A stretch of 64,000 nt of DNA from Pseudomonas fluorescens (lineage in GTDB: Bacteria > Pseudomonadota > Gammaproteobacteria > Pseudomonadales > Pseudomonadaceae), in assembly GCA_902825215.1 (NCBI GenBank), contig LR782234.1, positions 930,001 through 994,000 of the forward strand, written 5' to 3'. Below are positions 17,581-26,491 of the stretch, one piece after another. The notes below the pieces were generated by a model. The model did no database searches. It had not been told where the DNA came from and worked only from the letters and a program-made list of their open reading frames with translations. Position 1 is the first letter of the stretch. Each line of letters opens with the position of its first letter. Position numbers and translations under genes: made by a program.

Positions 17581-19206
17581 TTATTTGCTGACGCTGACGC
17601 CGTAGAAAGAATTCAAGCCGAATGGGCTGATCTTGAAATCCTGCACGTTGGCGCGCATGGGTTGGTACACCGTCGAGTGAGCGATAGGTGTCATCGGAAC
17701 TGCATCTTTGAGGACGTGTTGCGCCTGTTTGTACAGTTCGGTGCGCTTGCCCTGATCGGTCGTGCGTTTGGCTTCTTTCACCAGACCGTCGAACTTCTTG
17801 TCGCACCACTTGGAGAAGTTGTTGCCGCTGAGCGAGTCGCAACCGAAGAGCACGTTCAGCCAGTTGTCCGGATCACCATTGTCACCGCTCCAGCCAATGA
17901 TCATGGCCTGGTTCTCGCCACCTTTGGAACGCTTGATGTACTCGCCCCACTCGTAGCTGGTGATCTTCACTTTCAAGCCGATCTTGGCCCAGTCGGACTG
18001 GAGCATTTCGGCCATCAGCTTGGCGTTCGGGTTGTACGGACGCTGAACCGGCATCGCCCACAGGACGATCTCGGTGCCTTCCTTGACGCCGGCTTCCTTG
18101 AGCAGCTGTTTGGCTTTCTCAGGATCGTATTTGGCATCTTTGATCGTGGTGTCGTAAGACCACTGGGTCGGCGGCATGGCATTGACGGCCAGTTGGCCTG
18201 CGCCCTGGTAAACCGAGTCGATGATCTGCGGCTTGTTTACGGCCATGTCCAGCGCCTGACGAACACGCAGGTCAGCCAGCGGGTTGGCCTCGTTGCTGCC
18301 CTTGACCTTGTCCATCACGTTGTAGGCGATGTAGCCAAGGTTGAAACCGGCCTGATCCGGCATCTTCAGCGCTTTGTCTTCTTTCAGCGCCTTGAGGTCG
18401 GCCGGACGCGGGAAGAGGGTGACCTGGCACTCGTTCTTTTTCAGTTTCTGGATACGCACCGACGGGTCGGTGGTGATGGCGAAGATCAGGTTGTCGATCT
18501 TCACGTCTTCGGGCTTCCAGTAATCCTTGTTGCCGGTGTAACGGATGTTGGAATCTTTCTGGTAGCTCTTGAACACAAACGGACCAGTGCCGATCGGCTT
18601 CTGGTTGATATCGGCAGCCTTGCCTTCCTTGAGCAACTGGGCCGCGTACTCGGCGGACTGCACGGAAGCGAAGCTCATGGCCATGTTCTGGATGAACGCA
18701 GCGTCGACTTCTTTCAAAGTGAACTTGACGGTGTGGTCGTCGACTTTATCGATCTTGGTGATGTTGGTGTCCATCCCCATGTCGGTGAAGTACGGGAATT
18801 CGGTCGGGTACGCCTTACGGAAAGGGTCGTCCTTATTGATCATGCGGTTGAAAGTGAACAGCACGTCGTCGGCGTTGAATTCACGAGTCGGCTTGAAATA
18901 CGGGGTGGTGTGGAACTTGACGCCTTCACGCAGGTGGAAGGTGTACGTCAGGCCGTCATCGGAAATGTCCCACTTGGTCGCCAGACCAGGAATCACAGCG
19001 GTGCCGCCGCGCTCGAACTGGGTCAGACGGTTGAACATGGTTTCGGCTGAGGCGTCGAAGTCGGTTCCGGTGGTGTACTGGCCTGGATCAAAACCGGCCG
19101 GGCTGCCTTCGGAGCAGAACACCAGGTTAGTCGCAGCGGATGCGAAAGGTGCGGAGGCTAACAAGCCTGCGCCGACTAAAAACGGAATGACCGCGTGTTT
19201 AAGCAT
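17581..19206 (-). CDS. Peptide-binding protein (DppA family), paralogue 2
   Basis: Periplasmic SBP_bac_5 protein, 541 aa. The start MLKHAVIPFLVGAGLLASAP at 19206 opens a signal peptide ending PFASA-ATN. The mature sequence carries LVFCSEGSPAGFDPGQYTT and GDNGDPDNWLNVLFGCDS. Compared with its neighbours it has a short insertion, VKGSNEANPL, before LRVRQALDMAVNK. It is flanked by its own terminator and by a 260-base upstream gap, so it is probably transcribed separately. Confidence 0.95.
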   Translation of the reverse strand: MLKHAVIPFLVGAGLLASAPFASAATNLVFCSEGSPAGFDPGQYTTGTDFDASAETMFNRLTQFERGGTAVIPGLATKWDISDDGLTYTFHLREGVKFHTTPYFKPTREFNADDVLFTFNRMINKDDPFRKAYPTEFPYFTDMGMDTNITKIDKVDDHTVKFTLKEVDAAFIQNMAMSFASVQSAEYAAQLLKEGKAADINQKPIGTGPFVFKSYQKDSNIRYTGNKDYWKPEDVKIDNLIFAITTDPSVRIQKLKKNECQVTLFPRPADLKALKEDKALKMPDQAGFNLGYIAYNVMDKVKGSNEANPLADLRVRQALDMAVNKPQIIDSVYQGAGQLAVNAMPPTQWSYDTTIKDAKYDPEKAKQLLKEAGVKEGTEIVLWAMPVQRPYNPNAKLMAEMLQSDWAKIGLKVKITSYEWGEYIKRSKGGENQAMIIGWSGDNGDPDNWLNVLFGCDSLSGNNFSKWCDKKFDGLVKEAKRTTDQGKRTELYKQAQHVLKDAVPMTPIAHSTVYQPMRANVQDFKISPFGLNSFYGVSVSK

Positions 19207-19466
19207 GTTGGCCTCATGATTTGTTGTCATTTTTTAGTAGTGAGGTACGACCTCGTGAGTCGTGCCTGCGGATACTTATGCAGGGGCCATACCCAATGCA
19301 AGATCCAGAGCGGTCGGCGGCGTCAAAGCGTGGCACGAACGTACCTTAATGTCGCATCCGTATAACTTCTGACGCATTTGACCGTTTGCGGACGGTTTTT
19401 ACGGTGCAAATCGAGCCCCAAAACAGTGCGCTGGTCACGTTGTGCGCGCTGCGTTGGGGCTCGGTG
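19207..19466. promoter_or_regulatory. Intergenic region with terminator, probable promoter of the gene at 17581-19206
   Basis: The right end (19412-19463) is the terminator of the fourth binding-protein gene. The rest shows no open frame and must carry the control sites of the next gene. No operator was recognised. Confidence 0.45.
19412..19463 (-). terminator. Terminator of the distal binding-protein gene
   Basis: The outer stem CGAGCCCCAA (19412-19421) / TTGGGGCTCG (19454-19463) encloses an inner pairing around CAGTGCGC and GCGCGCTG. It lies four bases after the stop at 19467 on the minus strand. Confidence 0.7.
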
Positions 19467-21068
19467 TTACCTATTTATACCCACGCCATAGAAGGGGGTG
19501 AGACCGAACGGGCTGATGCGGAAATCAGTGACCTCCTTGCGCAGTGGCTGGAACACCGTTGAATTGGCAATCGGCGTGATCGGCACTTGTTGTTTAAGGA
19601 TCAGTTGCGCCTGTTGATAAAGCTTTATCCGTTGCGCCTTATCGGTAGCAACTTTGGCTTGCTGAACGAGCTTGTCATAGGCCGGATCGCACCATTTGGC
19701 ATAGTTGCTGCCCTTCACGGCGGCGCAGCTGTAAAGCACACCCAGCCAGTTGTCCGGGTCGCCGTTGTCGCCGGTCCAGCCATAGATCATCGCGTCGTGC
19801 TCGCCATTTTTCGCGCGTTTGATGTACTCGCCCCATTCATAGCTGACGATGTTGGCCTTGATGCCGATTTTCGCCCAGTCCTGCTGGATCATTTGCGCCG
19901 ACATGCGTGCATTCGGGTTCGATGCGCGCTGCACTGTCATCGCCCAGAGGTTGATGGTTGTACCCGGCGCAACCCCTGCTTCTTTCAGTAGTACCCGCGC
20001 TTTTTCCGGGTCATATGGCGCGTCCTTGATGTTCGGGTCGTACGACCATTGCGCGGGCGGCAAGGCGTTGTGTGCCAACTGGCCGGCGCTTTGGTAAACA
20101 GCCTTGATGATCGCCGGTTTATCGATGGCCATGTCCAATGCCTGACGCACCTTGAGCTGATCCAGAGGTGGATGAGTGGTGTTGTAGGCGAGGAAGCCGA
20201 GGTTGAAACCGGGCTGCTTGAGCACGCGCAGGTTCGGGTCTTTTTCCATCACTTCGATATCGGCGGGGCGCGGGTAGCCGCTGACCTGGCATTCGCCAGC
20301 CTTGAGTTTTTGCAGGCGCACCGCAGCGTCCGGGGTGATCGAGAAGATCAGGTTATCGATCTTCACGTCTTCAGGTTTCCAGTAGGCCTTGTTGGCGACG
20401 TAGCGGATCTGCGAATCCTTCTGGTAGCGCTTGAACACGAACGGGCCGGTGCCGATGGGCTTCTGGTTGAGGTCGGCGGCTTTACCTTGCTTCAACAGTT
20501 GCGCGGCGTATTCGGCCGACTGCACCGAGGCAAAGCTCATGGCGAGGTTCTGCACGAAGGCGGCGTCGACGTTGTTGAGGTTGAAGCGCACGCTATGCTC
20601 GTCGAGTTTTTCCACCGATTTGATCGTGGTGTTCAGGCCCATGTCGGTGAAGTACGGGGACTCGGCGGGGTAGGCCTTGCGAAAGGCGTTGTCCGGATCG
20701 AGCAGGCGCTGGAAGGTGAACAGGACATCGTCGGCGTTGAAGTCGCGGGTCGGGGTGAAATAGTCGGTGCTGTGGAATTTCACTCCTTCGCGCAGGTGGA
20801 AGGTGTATTGCAGGCCGTCGCTGGAGACGTCCCATTTTGTCGCCAGGCCGGGTTCGATGTCGGTGCCGCCGCGCTGGAATTGGGTGAGGCGGTTGAAGAC
20901 GGTTTCGGCGGAGGCGTCAAAATCGGTGCCGCTGGTGTATTGGCTGGGGTCGAAGCCGGCGGGGCTGGCTTCGGAGCAGTACACAAGCGTTGTGGCGGCG
21001 TGCGTGATCGGGGCTATGGCTGTTAGTGCGAGGGTGATCAATAGTGGTTTGAGGGTGAATCTTGGCAT
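19467..21068 (-). CDS. Peptide-binding protein (DppA family), paralogue 1
   Basis: Periplasmic SBP_bac_5 protein, 533 aa. The start MPRFTLKPLLITLALTAIAP at 21068 gives a normal signal peptide cut at ITHAA. The frame stays open to 21437, but that extension lies inside a repeat and is not credible. The mature part begins LVYCSEASPAGFDPSQYTS and includes GDNGDPDNWLGVLYSCAA. It is the most upstream gene of the minus-strand dpp cluster and is followed by its own terminator. Confidence 0.95.
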   Translation of the reverse strand: MPRFTLKPLLITLALTAIAPITHAATTLVYCSEASPAGFDPSQYTSGTDFDASAETVFNRLTQFQRGGTDIEPGLATKWDVSSDGLQYTFHLREGVKFHSTDYFTPTRDFNADDVLFTFQRLLDPDNAFRKAYPAESPYFTDMGLNTTIKSVEKLDEHSVRFNLNNVDAAFVQNLAMSFASVQSAEYAAQLLKQGKAADLNQKPIGTGPFVFKRYQKDSQIRYVANKAYWKPEDVKIDNLIFSITPDAAVRLQKLKAGECQVSGYPRPADIEVMEKDPNLRVLKQPGFNLGFLAYNTTHPPLDQLKVRQALDMAIDKPAIIKAVYQSAGQLAHNALPPAQWSYDPNIKDAPYDPEKARVLLKEAGVAPGTTINLWAMTVQRASNPNARMSAQMIQQDWAKIGIKANIVSYEWGEYIKRAKNGEHDAMIYGWTGDNGDPDNWLGVLYSCAAVKGSNYAKWCDPAYDKLVQQAKVATDKAQRIKLYQQAQLILKQQVPITPIANSTVFQPLRKEVTDFRISPFGLTPFYGVGINR

Positions 21069-21207
21069 GGAGTCCCCGGGGATTTGCTGGTTATGTTTTT
21101 CAGGGTAGCGGGGATTTGCGGGGCTTCGGAAATATCGTTTTTTGTGTTGGGGTGTCTGTCTCGGTATATAGCGGCTTTTTGTGTGTATATCCGTTGCTTC
21201 GGGTGCT

Positions 21208-21522
21208 GCGGCTGGCGGTTTCGCCTGACGGCGACTTACTTTTTTACAAGCGCCCGGAATGCCGGCCCAGTAAAAAAATAAGCAAAAAACGCTTGCTCCT
21301 ACGTACGGCCCTCGCAAGCTCGGGTTCCTTCGCTCCGGGATCGATCCGGGCGCAGCGGCTACGGTTTGCTGCGCTGCACCTCCTTCCGCTGTGTCTGGCT
21401 GCGCCAGACGGTCGCTGCGCTCCCACGCCCGGATCAATCCCTCCGCTCAGCCTTCCGACGTCGCCGGTGGATCAAGATCAAAAGCACTCGAGCTAACGCT
21501 CATTGTTGAGTGGTTAGAAGCG
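21208..21522. repeat. Composite intergenic repeat, module 1 (copy B)
   Basis: Same-orientation second copy of the element at 5966-6261. Here the left third has diverged and gained bases (315 against 296 bp), while the right part is almost unchanged. It lies just upstream of a dppA-like gene and carries only spurious frames. Confidence 0.85.
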
Positions 21523-21553
21523 GGTGGTTGGCTTGGGATTGGTGGTGGATTCG

Positions 21554-21701
21554 CCCCTCACCCCAGCCCTCTCCCCTTGGAGAGGGAGCCGATTTATGGG
21601 CCGTTCAGAACTTGAGCACGACTCGGTATTTCGGGTCGGCGTAGCTCTCGCATTCACCGCGGTCAGTCCCTTCTCCCTCCGGGAGAGGGCTAGGGTGAGG
21701 G
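21554..21701. repeat. 148-bp MITE-like repeat, module 2 (copy B)
   Basis: Second copy of the element at 6293-6440, with exactly the same length and order relative to module 1 and the same inverted ends (CCCCTCACCCCAGCCCTCTC and GAGAGGGCTAGGGTGAGGG). The middle differs by several substitutions. Confidence 0.85.
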
Positions 21702-21804
21702 TGGCTTTTGGCTGTTTAAATCTTTGTAGCGGAGTCAGAAGCTTTCACAAGGTTTGTTGTTCGTCGGAGGTGGCGGCAGATGATTAACTGCCAAAATCAG
21801 GCAT

Positions 21805-21838
21805 AAAAAAACCGCCGATCATCACGATCGGCGGCTTT
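21805..21838 (-). terminator. Terminator of the SIMPL-domain gene
   Basis: AAAAAACCGCCGATCATCAC pairs with GATCGGCGG. Read on the minus strand, the stem is followed by TTTTTT. It lies about 20 bases after the stop codon at 21857. Confidence 0.85.
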
Positions 21839-21856
21839 CATTCAGTTCACATCAAA

Positions 21857-22573
21857 TCACTGCATCAACACTTCAATCGAGCCATCGGCGGTCATGCTGA
21901 CCTGACTGGTGCCGGCTTCGACTTCCGGTGTTGCCGGTGCTGAATCCATGGCGGCGGCTTTCATCATCATTGGGGCGCGCAGGTACGGTTGTGGATAACC
22001 GTTGCTGTTGAGGTTCAGGTTGACGATTTTGTAGCCTTTGCCGCCCAGGGCGTCGGTGGCCAGTTGTGCGCGGGCCTTGAAGGCGCTGACGGCTTCTTTG
22101 AGTAGCTGGTCTTCGCTGGCTTTGCGGGTCGGGTCGGCGATGGCGAAGTCCATGCCGCCCATTTTCAGGTCGGTCAGCAGCTCGCCGGTGAGTTTCGACA
22201 GGGCGGCGAAGTCGGTGCTTTCCAAGCGCAGTTCGGCGCGTTCGCGCCAGCCGGTGATTTTCTGGCCTTTGGTGTCGTAGATCGGGTAGCTGTTGCGGCT
22301 GCCCGTGCGCAGGGTGACGTCCTTGACTTGCTTGGCCTGGGCCGTTGCCTTGTTCATCGTGGTGCTGATGGCGGCGGCGAGTTTGGCCGGGTCGGTGTTC
22401 TGCTCTTCGGTGTAGAGCGTCACGATCATCTGATCGCGGGCCACTTCCTGGCTGACTTCGGCGCGCAGGGAAATCTGGTTGTAATGCAGCTCATCGGCGG
22501 CCAGGGCCGGGAGGCTGGCGATGCTGCCGACGGTCAGGGCGAGAAGGGCGGCGCTGCGGCGAACTGTGTGCAT
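21857..22573 (-). CDS. SIMPL-domain (DUF541, YggE-like) periplasmic protein
   Basis: Secreted SIMPL-domain protein, 238 aa. The start MHTVRRSAALLALTVGSIAS at 22573 opens a signal peptide cut at PALAA. The body starts DELHYNQISLRAEVSQEVAR and contains TRTGSRNSYPIYD-like and ITGWRERAELRLES stretches typical of DUF541. Members of this family (YggE) are linked to oxidative stress tolerance, but the biochemical role is unclear. The frame continues upstream to 22780 into a repeat; AAGGAG before the chosen ATG settles the start. It is divergent from roxSR. Confidence 0.88.
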   Translation of the reverse strand: MHTVRRSAALLALTVGSIASLPALAADELHYNQISLRAEVSQEVARDQMIVTLYTEEQNTDPAKLAAAISTTMNKATAQAKQVKDVTLRTGSRNSYPIYDTKGQKITGWRERAELRLESTDFAALSKLTGELLTDLKMGGMDFAIADPTRKASEDQLLKEAVSAFKARAQLATDALGGKGYKIVNLNLNSNGYPQPYLRAPMMMKAAAMDSAPATPEVEAGTSQVSMTADGSIEVLMQ

Positions 22574-22637
22574 GAAAGCTCCTTGAGGGGGCGCAGGTGA
22601 TGGTTCGAGCCTGCGTGAACCATCAGACTCCAGAAAG

Positions 22638-22743
22638 CAGCTGCAAGTTGCAAGCTTCAAGCTGCAAGTAAAAGCAAGAGCAAGAACAAGAACTGCGGCG
22701 CTTTTGATATTGCTTGCCGCTTGAAGCTTGCAACTTGCAGCTG
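22638..22743. repeat. Perfect 25-bp inverted repeat pair (REPIN-like) between divergent genes
   Basis: CAGCTGCAAGTTGCAAGCTT begins at 22638, and the exact reverse complement of the 25-base arm ends at 22743. The spacer is 56 bases and A-rich. Each arm is itself partly palindromic around AAGCTT. It is a different class from the GTGGGAGCG REPs elsewhere in this window. Confidence 0.85.
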
Positions 22744-22837
22744 CCTTCCTGTGGTCGTTTGCCGCACTTTCGCCTCTCACGCCCGTGGCTTGGTTATACT
22801 CCGTGCGATCCGCCTGGAGCGCTCATCAGGAGAGCTC

Positions 22838-24097
22838 ATGCTCGCCCCCGTACAACTGACTTCCGCCACTCGCCAGAACCTCTGGCGGCTGACTTTCATT
22901 CGCACCCTGGTGCTCGCCGCGCAGGCCGGCTCCGTGGGCCTGGCCTACTGGCTGGAGCTATTGCCGTTGCCGTGGGTGCAACTGGCGATGACCCTCGGCT
23001 GTTCGATTCTGCTCTGCGTGTTCACCGCCGTGCGTCTGCGCACATCGTGGCCGGTGACCGAGCTTGAATATGCGCTGCAACTGGCGTGCGATCTGGTGAT
23101 CCACAGTGCGCTGCTGTATTTCTCCGGCGGTTCGACCAATCCGTTCGTTTCCTATTATCTGGTGCCGTTGACCATCGCCGCGGTGACGCTGCCGTGGCGC
23201 TATTCGGTGATCCTGTCGGGCATCGCGCTGGCGCTGTACACCGTGATGCTGACACGTTTCTACCCGCTGGAAACCTTGCCGGTGGCCCGCGAGAATCTGC
23301 AGATCTACGGCATGTGGCTGAGCTTTGCGCTGGCGGCGGCGGTGATTACCTTTTTCGCGGCGCGCATGGCCGAGGAGTTGCGCCGTCAGGAAGAGTTGCG
23401 GGCGATTCGCCGTGAGGAGGGCCTGCGTGATCAGCAATTGCTCGCCGTCGCCACTCAGGCCGCAGGTGCTGCCCATGAACTCGGCACGCCGCTGGCGACC
23501 ATGAGTGTTTTGCTCAAGGAAATGCAGCAGGACCATCCCGACCCGCTGTTGCAGGACGATCTCAAGGTGCTGCAGGATCAGGTCAAGCTGTGCAAGGAAA
23601 CCTTGCAGCAACTGGTCCGTGCCGCCGAGGCCAACCGGCGTTTGGCGGTGGAGATGCAGGATGTCACTGACTGGCTCGACGAAGCGTTGAACCGCTGGCA
23701 CTTGATGCGCCCGGAGGCCAGTTATCGCTTCCAGCGTCTCGGCCAGGGCAGCGTGCCGCGCATGGCGCCGCCGCCGGATCTGACCCAGGCGCTGCTCAAT
23801 CTGCTGAACAATGCCGCCGACGCTTGCCCGGAAAACCTCCAGGTCACCCTCGATTGGGATGCCGAGACGCTGACCATCAGCATCCGTGACCACGGCGCCG
23901 GTGTGCCGCTGGCCATCGCCGAGCAGATTGGCAAACCGTTTTTTACCACCAAGGGCAAAGGTTTCGGCCTGGGCCTGTTTTTGAGCAAGGCCAGCGTGAC
24001 ACGCGCCGGCGGCTCAGTGAAACTCTATAGTCATGAGGAAGGCGGCACGCTCACCGAGCTGCGCCTGCCCCACGGCGCCCGAGGAGACCTAACATGA
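22838..24097 (+). CDS. roxS: Redox-sensing histidine kinase RoxS (RegB/PrrB family)
   Basis: Membrane sensor kinase, 419 aa, with about six transmembrane helices. The quinone-sensing loop GGSTNPF (residues 97-103) is intact. The H-box is AAHELGTPLATMS with phospho-acceptor His213. A cysteine at 252 in QVKLCKETL matches the redox-active cysteine region of RegB. N and G boxes (NLLNNAADACP; FFTTKGKGFGLGLFL) complete the ATPase domain. The start at 22838 has AGGAGAG upstream; the frame from 22721 is rejected. It overlaps roxR by ATGA. RoxSR controls respiratory functions such as the cyanide-insensitive oxidase in pseudomonads. Confidence 0.95.
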   Translation: MLAPVQLTSATRQNLWRLTFIRTLVLAAQAGSVGLAYWLELLPLPWVQLAMTLGCSILLCVFTAVRLRTSWPVTELEYALQLACDLVIHSALLYFSGGSTNPFVSYYLVPLTIAAVTLPWRYSVILSGIALALYTVMLTRFYPLETLPVARENLQIYGMWLSFALAAAVITFFAARMAEELRRQEELRAIRREEGLRDQQLLAVATQAAGAAHELGTPLATMSVLLKEMQQDHPDPLLQDDLKVLQDQVKLCKETLQQLVRAAEANRRLAVEMQDVTDWLDEALNRWHLMRPEASYRFQRLGQGSVPRMAPPPDLTQALLNLLNNAADACPENLQVTLDWDAETLTISIRDHGAGVPLAIAEQIGKPFFTTKGKGFGLGLFLSKASVTRAGGSVKLYSHEEGGTLTELRLPHGARGDLT

Positions 24098-24654
24098 GTG
24101 ACGAAATCCAAGTCGAAGGCGAAGAACTGCCGCATTTGCTGCTGGTCGATGACGACGCGACCTTCACCCGCGTGATGGCGCGTGCCATGGCCCGCCGTGG
24201 CTTTCGCGTCAGCACCGCCGGTTCCGCCGAAGAAGGCCTGACCATTGCCCAGGCTGATCTACCGGATTACGCCGCGCTCGACCTGAAAATGGACGGTGAC
24301 TCCGGTCTGGTCCTGCTGCCCAAGCTGCTGGAGCTGGACCCGGAAATGCGTGTGGTGATCCTCACCGGTTACTCGAGCATTGCCACGGCGGTCGAGGCGA
24401 TCAAGCGTGGCGCCTGCAACTACCTGTGCAAACCGGCCGACGCTGACGACGTGCTGGCCGCGCTGCTCTCCGAGCACGCCGACCTCGACAGTCTGGTACC
24501 GGAAAACCCGATGTCGGTTGACCGCCTGCAGTGGGAGCACATTCAGCGCGTGCTCACCGAACATGAGGGCAACATCTCCGCCACTGCCCGCGCCTTGGGC
24601 ATGCATCGCCGCACCCTGCAGCGCAAACTGCAGAAGCGTCCGGTTCGTCGCTGA
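24094..24654 (+). CDS. roxR: Redox response regulator RoxR (RegA/PrrA family)
   Basis: Cytoplasmic response regulator, 186 aa. The receiver domain has the acidic pocket LLLVDDD (residues 15-21) and the phospho-acceptor Asp63 in ALDLKMDGDSG. A proline-containing linker leads to a Fis-type helix-turn-helix, GNISATARALGMHRRTLQRK, near the C-terminus. The ATG overlaps the roxS stop, so kinase and regulator are translationally coupled. The length equals RegA/PrrA. Confidence 0.97.
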   Translation: MSDEIQVEGEELPHLLLVDDDATFTRVMARAMARRGFRVSTAGSAEEGLTIAQADLPDYAALDLKMDGDSGLVLLPKLLELDPEMRVVILTGYSSIATAVEAIKRGACNYLCKPADADDVLAALLSEHADLDSLVPENPMSVDRLQWEHIQRVLTEHEGNISATARALGMHRRTLQRKLQKRPVRR

Positions 24655-24692
24655 ACCTGCGCTGAACGACTATCGCCAGCCCTCGCGGTCAA

Positions 24693-24720
24693 ACGCACCG
24701 ATCATCTATGATCGGTGCGT
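24693..24720 (+). terminator. Hairpin terminator after roxR
   Basis: The 13-base arms ACGCACCGATCAT and ATGATCGGTGCGT flank a two-base centre, followed by a T-rich GTCTGTTCTT. It lies between roxR and the ABC transporter gene, so the latter probably has weak or separate transcription. Confidence 0.7.
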
Positions 24721-24750
24721 GTCTGTTCTTATCTTTATCGAGCCTTATCC

Positions 24751-26478
24751 ATGAATCAGAACGCTGAATATTCCGCGGTCAACGATGCTGTGCGCGGGCA
24801 GTTTTTTCGCAAGGTCTGGGCGATGACCACGCCTTACTGGCGCAGCGAAGAGAAGGGCAAGGCCTGGACACTGCTGATCGCCGTGATCGCGCTGACGTTG
24901 TTCAGCGTGGCCATTTCGGTGTGGATCAACAGTTGGTACAAGGATTTCTACAACGCTTTGCAGAAGAAGGACGAGGCAGCCTTCTGGCAGCTGATCCTGT
25001 ATTTCTGCGGCATCGCTGCGGTGGCGATTCTTGGTGCGGTGTATCGCCTGTACCTGACGCAGATGCTGACCATCCGCTGGCGGGCGTGGCTGACTGAAAA
25101 GCACTTCAAGCGCTGGCTCGACCACAAGAACTATTACCAGCTGGAGCAGGGCGGTTACACCGATAACCCCGACCAGCGGATTTCCGAAGACCTCAATACC
25201 TACACCGCCAATACCCTGAGCCTGGGCCTCGGGCTGCTGCGCACGATCGTCAGTCTGGTGTCGTTCTCGATCATTTTGTGGGGCGTGTCGGGCAGTATCG
25301 AAGTCTTTGGTATCGAGATTCCCGGCTACATGTTCTGGTGTGCGCTGCTCTATGCGGCCGTCGGCAGCTGGCTGACGCACCTGATCGGTCGTCGCTTGAT
25401 CGGCTTGAACAACCAGCAACAACGCTTCGAAGCGGACCTGCGTTTCTCCATGGTGCGGGTGCGTGAGAACGCTGAGAGCATTGCGCTGTACAACGGCGAA
25501 CCGAATGAAAATCGCCGCTTGAGCAGCCGTTTCGGCCTGGTCTGGCACAACTTCTGGGACATTATGCGCGTGTCCAAGCGCCTGACATTCTTCACCTCCG
25601 GCTATGGCCAGATCGCAATTATTTTCCCGTTCATTGTCGCGGCGCCGCGTTACCTGTCCGGCAAGATCGAACTCGGCGAGCTGATGCAAATCAACTCGGC
25701 GTTCGGCAACGTGCAAGAGAATTTCAGCTGGTTCATCACCGCCTACGCGGATCTCGCCGCGTGGCGCGCGACCTGTGATCGTCTGCTGAGCTTCCGTCAG
25801 GCCATGACCGACAACGAAGAGCGGGCACCGGCGATTGATGTGCAGAATCAGGGCAGCGAATTGCAGGTGCATAACCTCGGGCTGGACCTGGCCGACGGCC
25901 GTCATCTGTTGACCAGCGCCGACATGACCGTGGAACCGGGTGAGCGAGTGATGCTCAGCGGTCGTTCCGGCAGCGGCAAGTCGACTCTGCTGCGGGCGAT
26001 GGGGCATTTGTGGCCGGCGGGGCATGGCAACATTCGCCTGCCAGCGGCGCGCTATCTGTTTCTGCCGCAGAAGCCATACCTGCCGATCGGCACCTTGCGT
26101 GAAGCGCTGAGTTATCCACAGCCGGGCGAGACTTACCCAACAGAGCGTTATGCCCAGGTGCTGGAAACCTGCCGATTGCCGCATCTGGTTAATCGTCTGG
26201 ACGAAGCCAATCACTGGCAGCGCATGCTGTCGCCGGGCGAACAGCAGCGTCTGGCCTTCGCCCGCGCGCTGCTTTATGCGCCGCAATGGTTGTACATGGA
26301 CGAAGCGACCTCGGCGATGGATGAGGAAGACGAAGCGACGCTGTACCAGGCGCTGATCGATCAGATTCCGGGGTTGAGTATCGTCAGCGTCGGCCATCGC
26401 AGCAGCCTGAAACGCTTCCATCCACGGCATGTGCGAATCGATAGCGGGCATTTGGTTGAGCAACCCGTGACTGCCTGA
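24751..26478 (+). CDS. Fused ABC transporter, permease plus ATPase (YddA/SbmA-BacA-like)
   Basis: A 575-aa half-transporter. The N-terminal membrane domain (residues about 40-330) has the SbmA/ABCD-type segment WRAWLTEKHFKRWLDHKNYYQLE followed by NPDQRISEDL, diagnostic of this family. The ATPase domain has Walker A GRSGSGKS (404-411), signature LSPGEQQRLAFARA and YMDEATSAMDEED. It should work as a homodimer. Homologues move peptides, vitamin B12 or acyl-CoA; the substrate here is unknown. The start MNQNAEYSAVNDAVRGQF at 24751 is preferred to 24715. A short gap with a hairpin separates it from roxR. Confidence 0.88.
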   Translation: MNQNAEYSAVNDAVRGQFFRKVWAMTTPYWRSEEKGKAWTLLIAVIALTLFSVAISVWINSWYKDFYNALQKKDEAAFWQLILYFCGIAAVAILGAVYRLYLTQMLTIRWRAWLTEKHFKRWLDHKNYYQLEQGGYTDNPDQRISEDLNTYTANTLSLGLGLLRTIVSLVSFSIILWGVSGSIEVFGIEIPGYMFWCALLYAAVGSWLTHLIGRRLIGLNNQQQRFEADLRFSMVRVRENAESIALYNGEPNENRRLSSRFGLVWHNFWDIMRVSKRLTFFTSGYGQIAIIFPFIVAAPRYLSGKIELGELMQINSAFGNVQENFSWFITAYADLAAWRATCDRLLSFRQAMTDNEERAPAIDVQNQGSELQVHNLGLDLADGRHLLTSADMTVEPGERVMLSGRSGSGKSTLLRAMGHLWPAGHGNIRLPAARYLFLPQKPYLPIGTLREALSYPQPGETYPTERYAQVLETCRLPHLVNRLDEANHWQRMLSPGEQQRLAFARALLYAPQWLYMDEATSAMDEEDEATLYQALIDQIPGLSIVSVGHRSSLKRFHPRHVRIDSGHLVEQPVTA

Positions 26479-26491
26479 ATAATGCGATACC

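Noticed and set aside
21069..21437. N-terminal extension of the distal DppA-like gene
   Set aside because: It would put 123 repeat-derived residues before a normal signal peptide.
22574..22780. Longer SIMPL-domain protein starting at 22780
   Set aside because: The extra 69 residues are encoded by the 25-bp inverted repeat and its spacer and precede a normal signal peptide.
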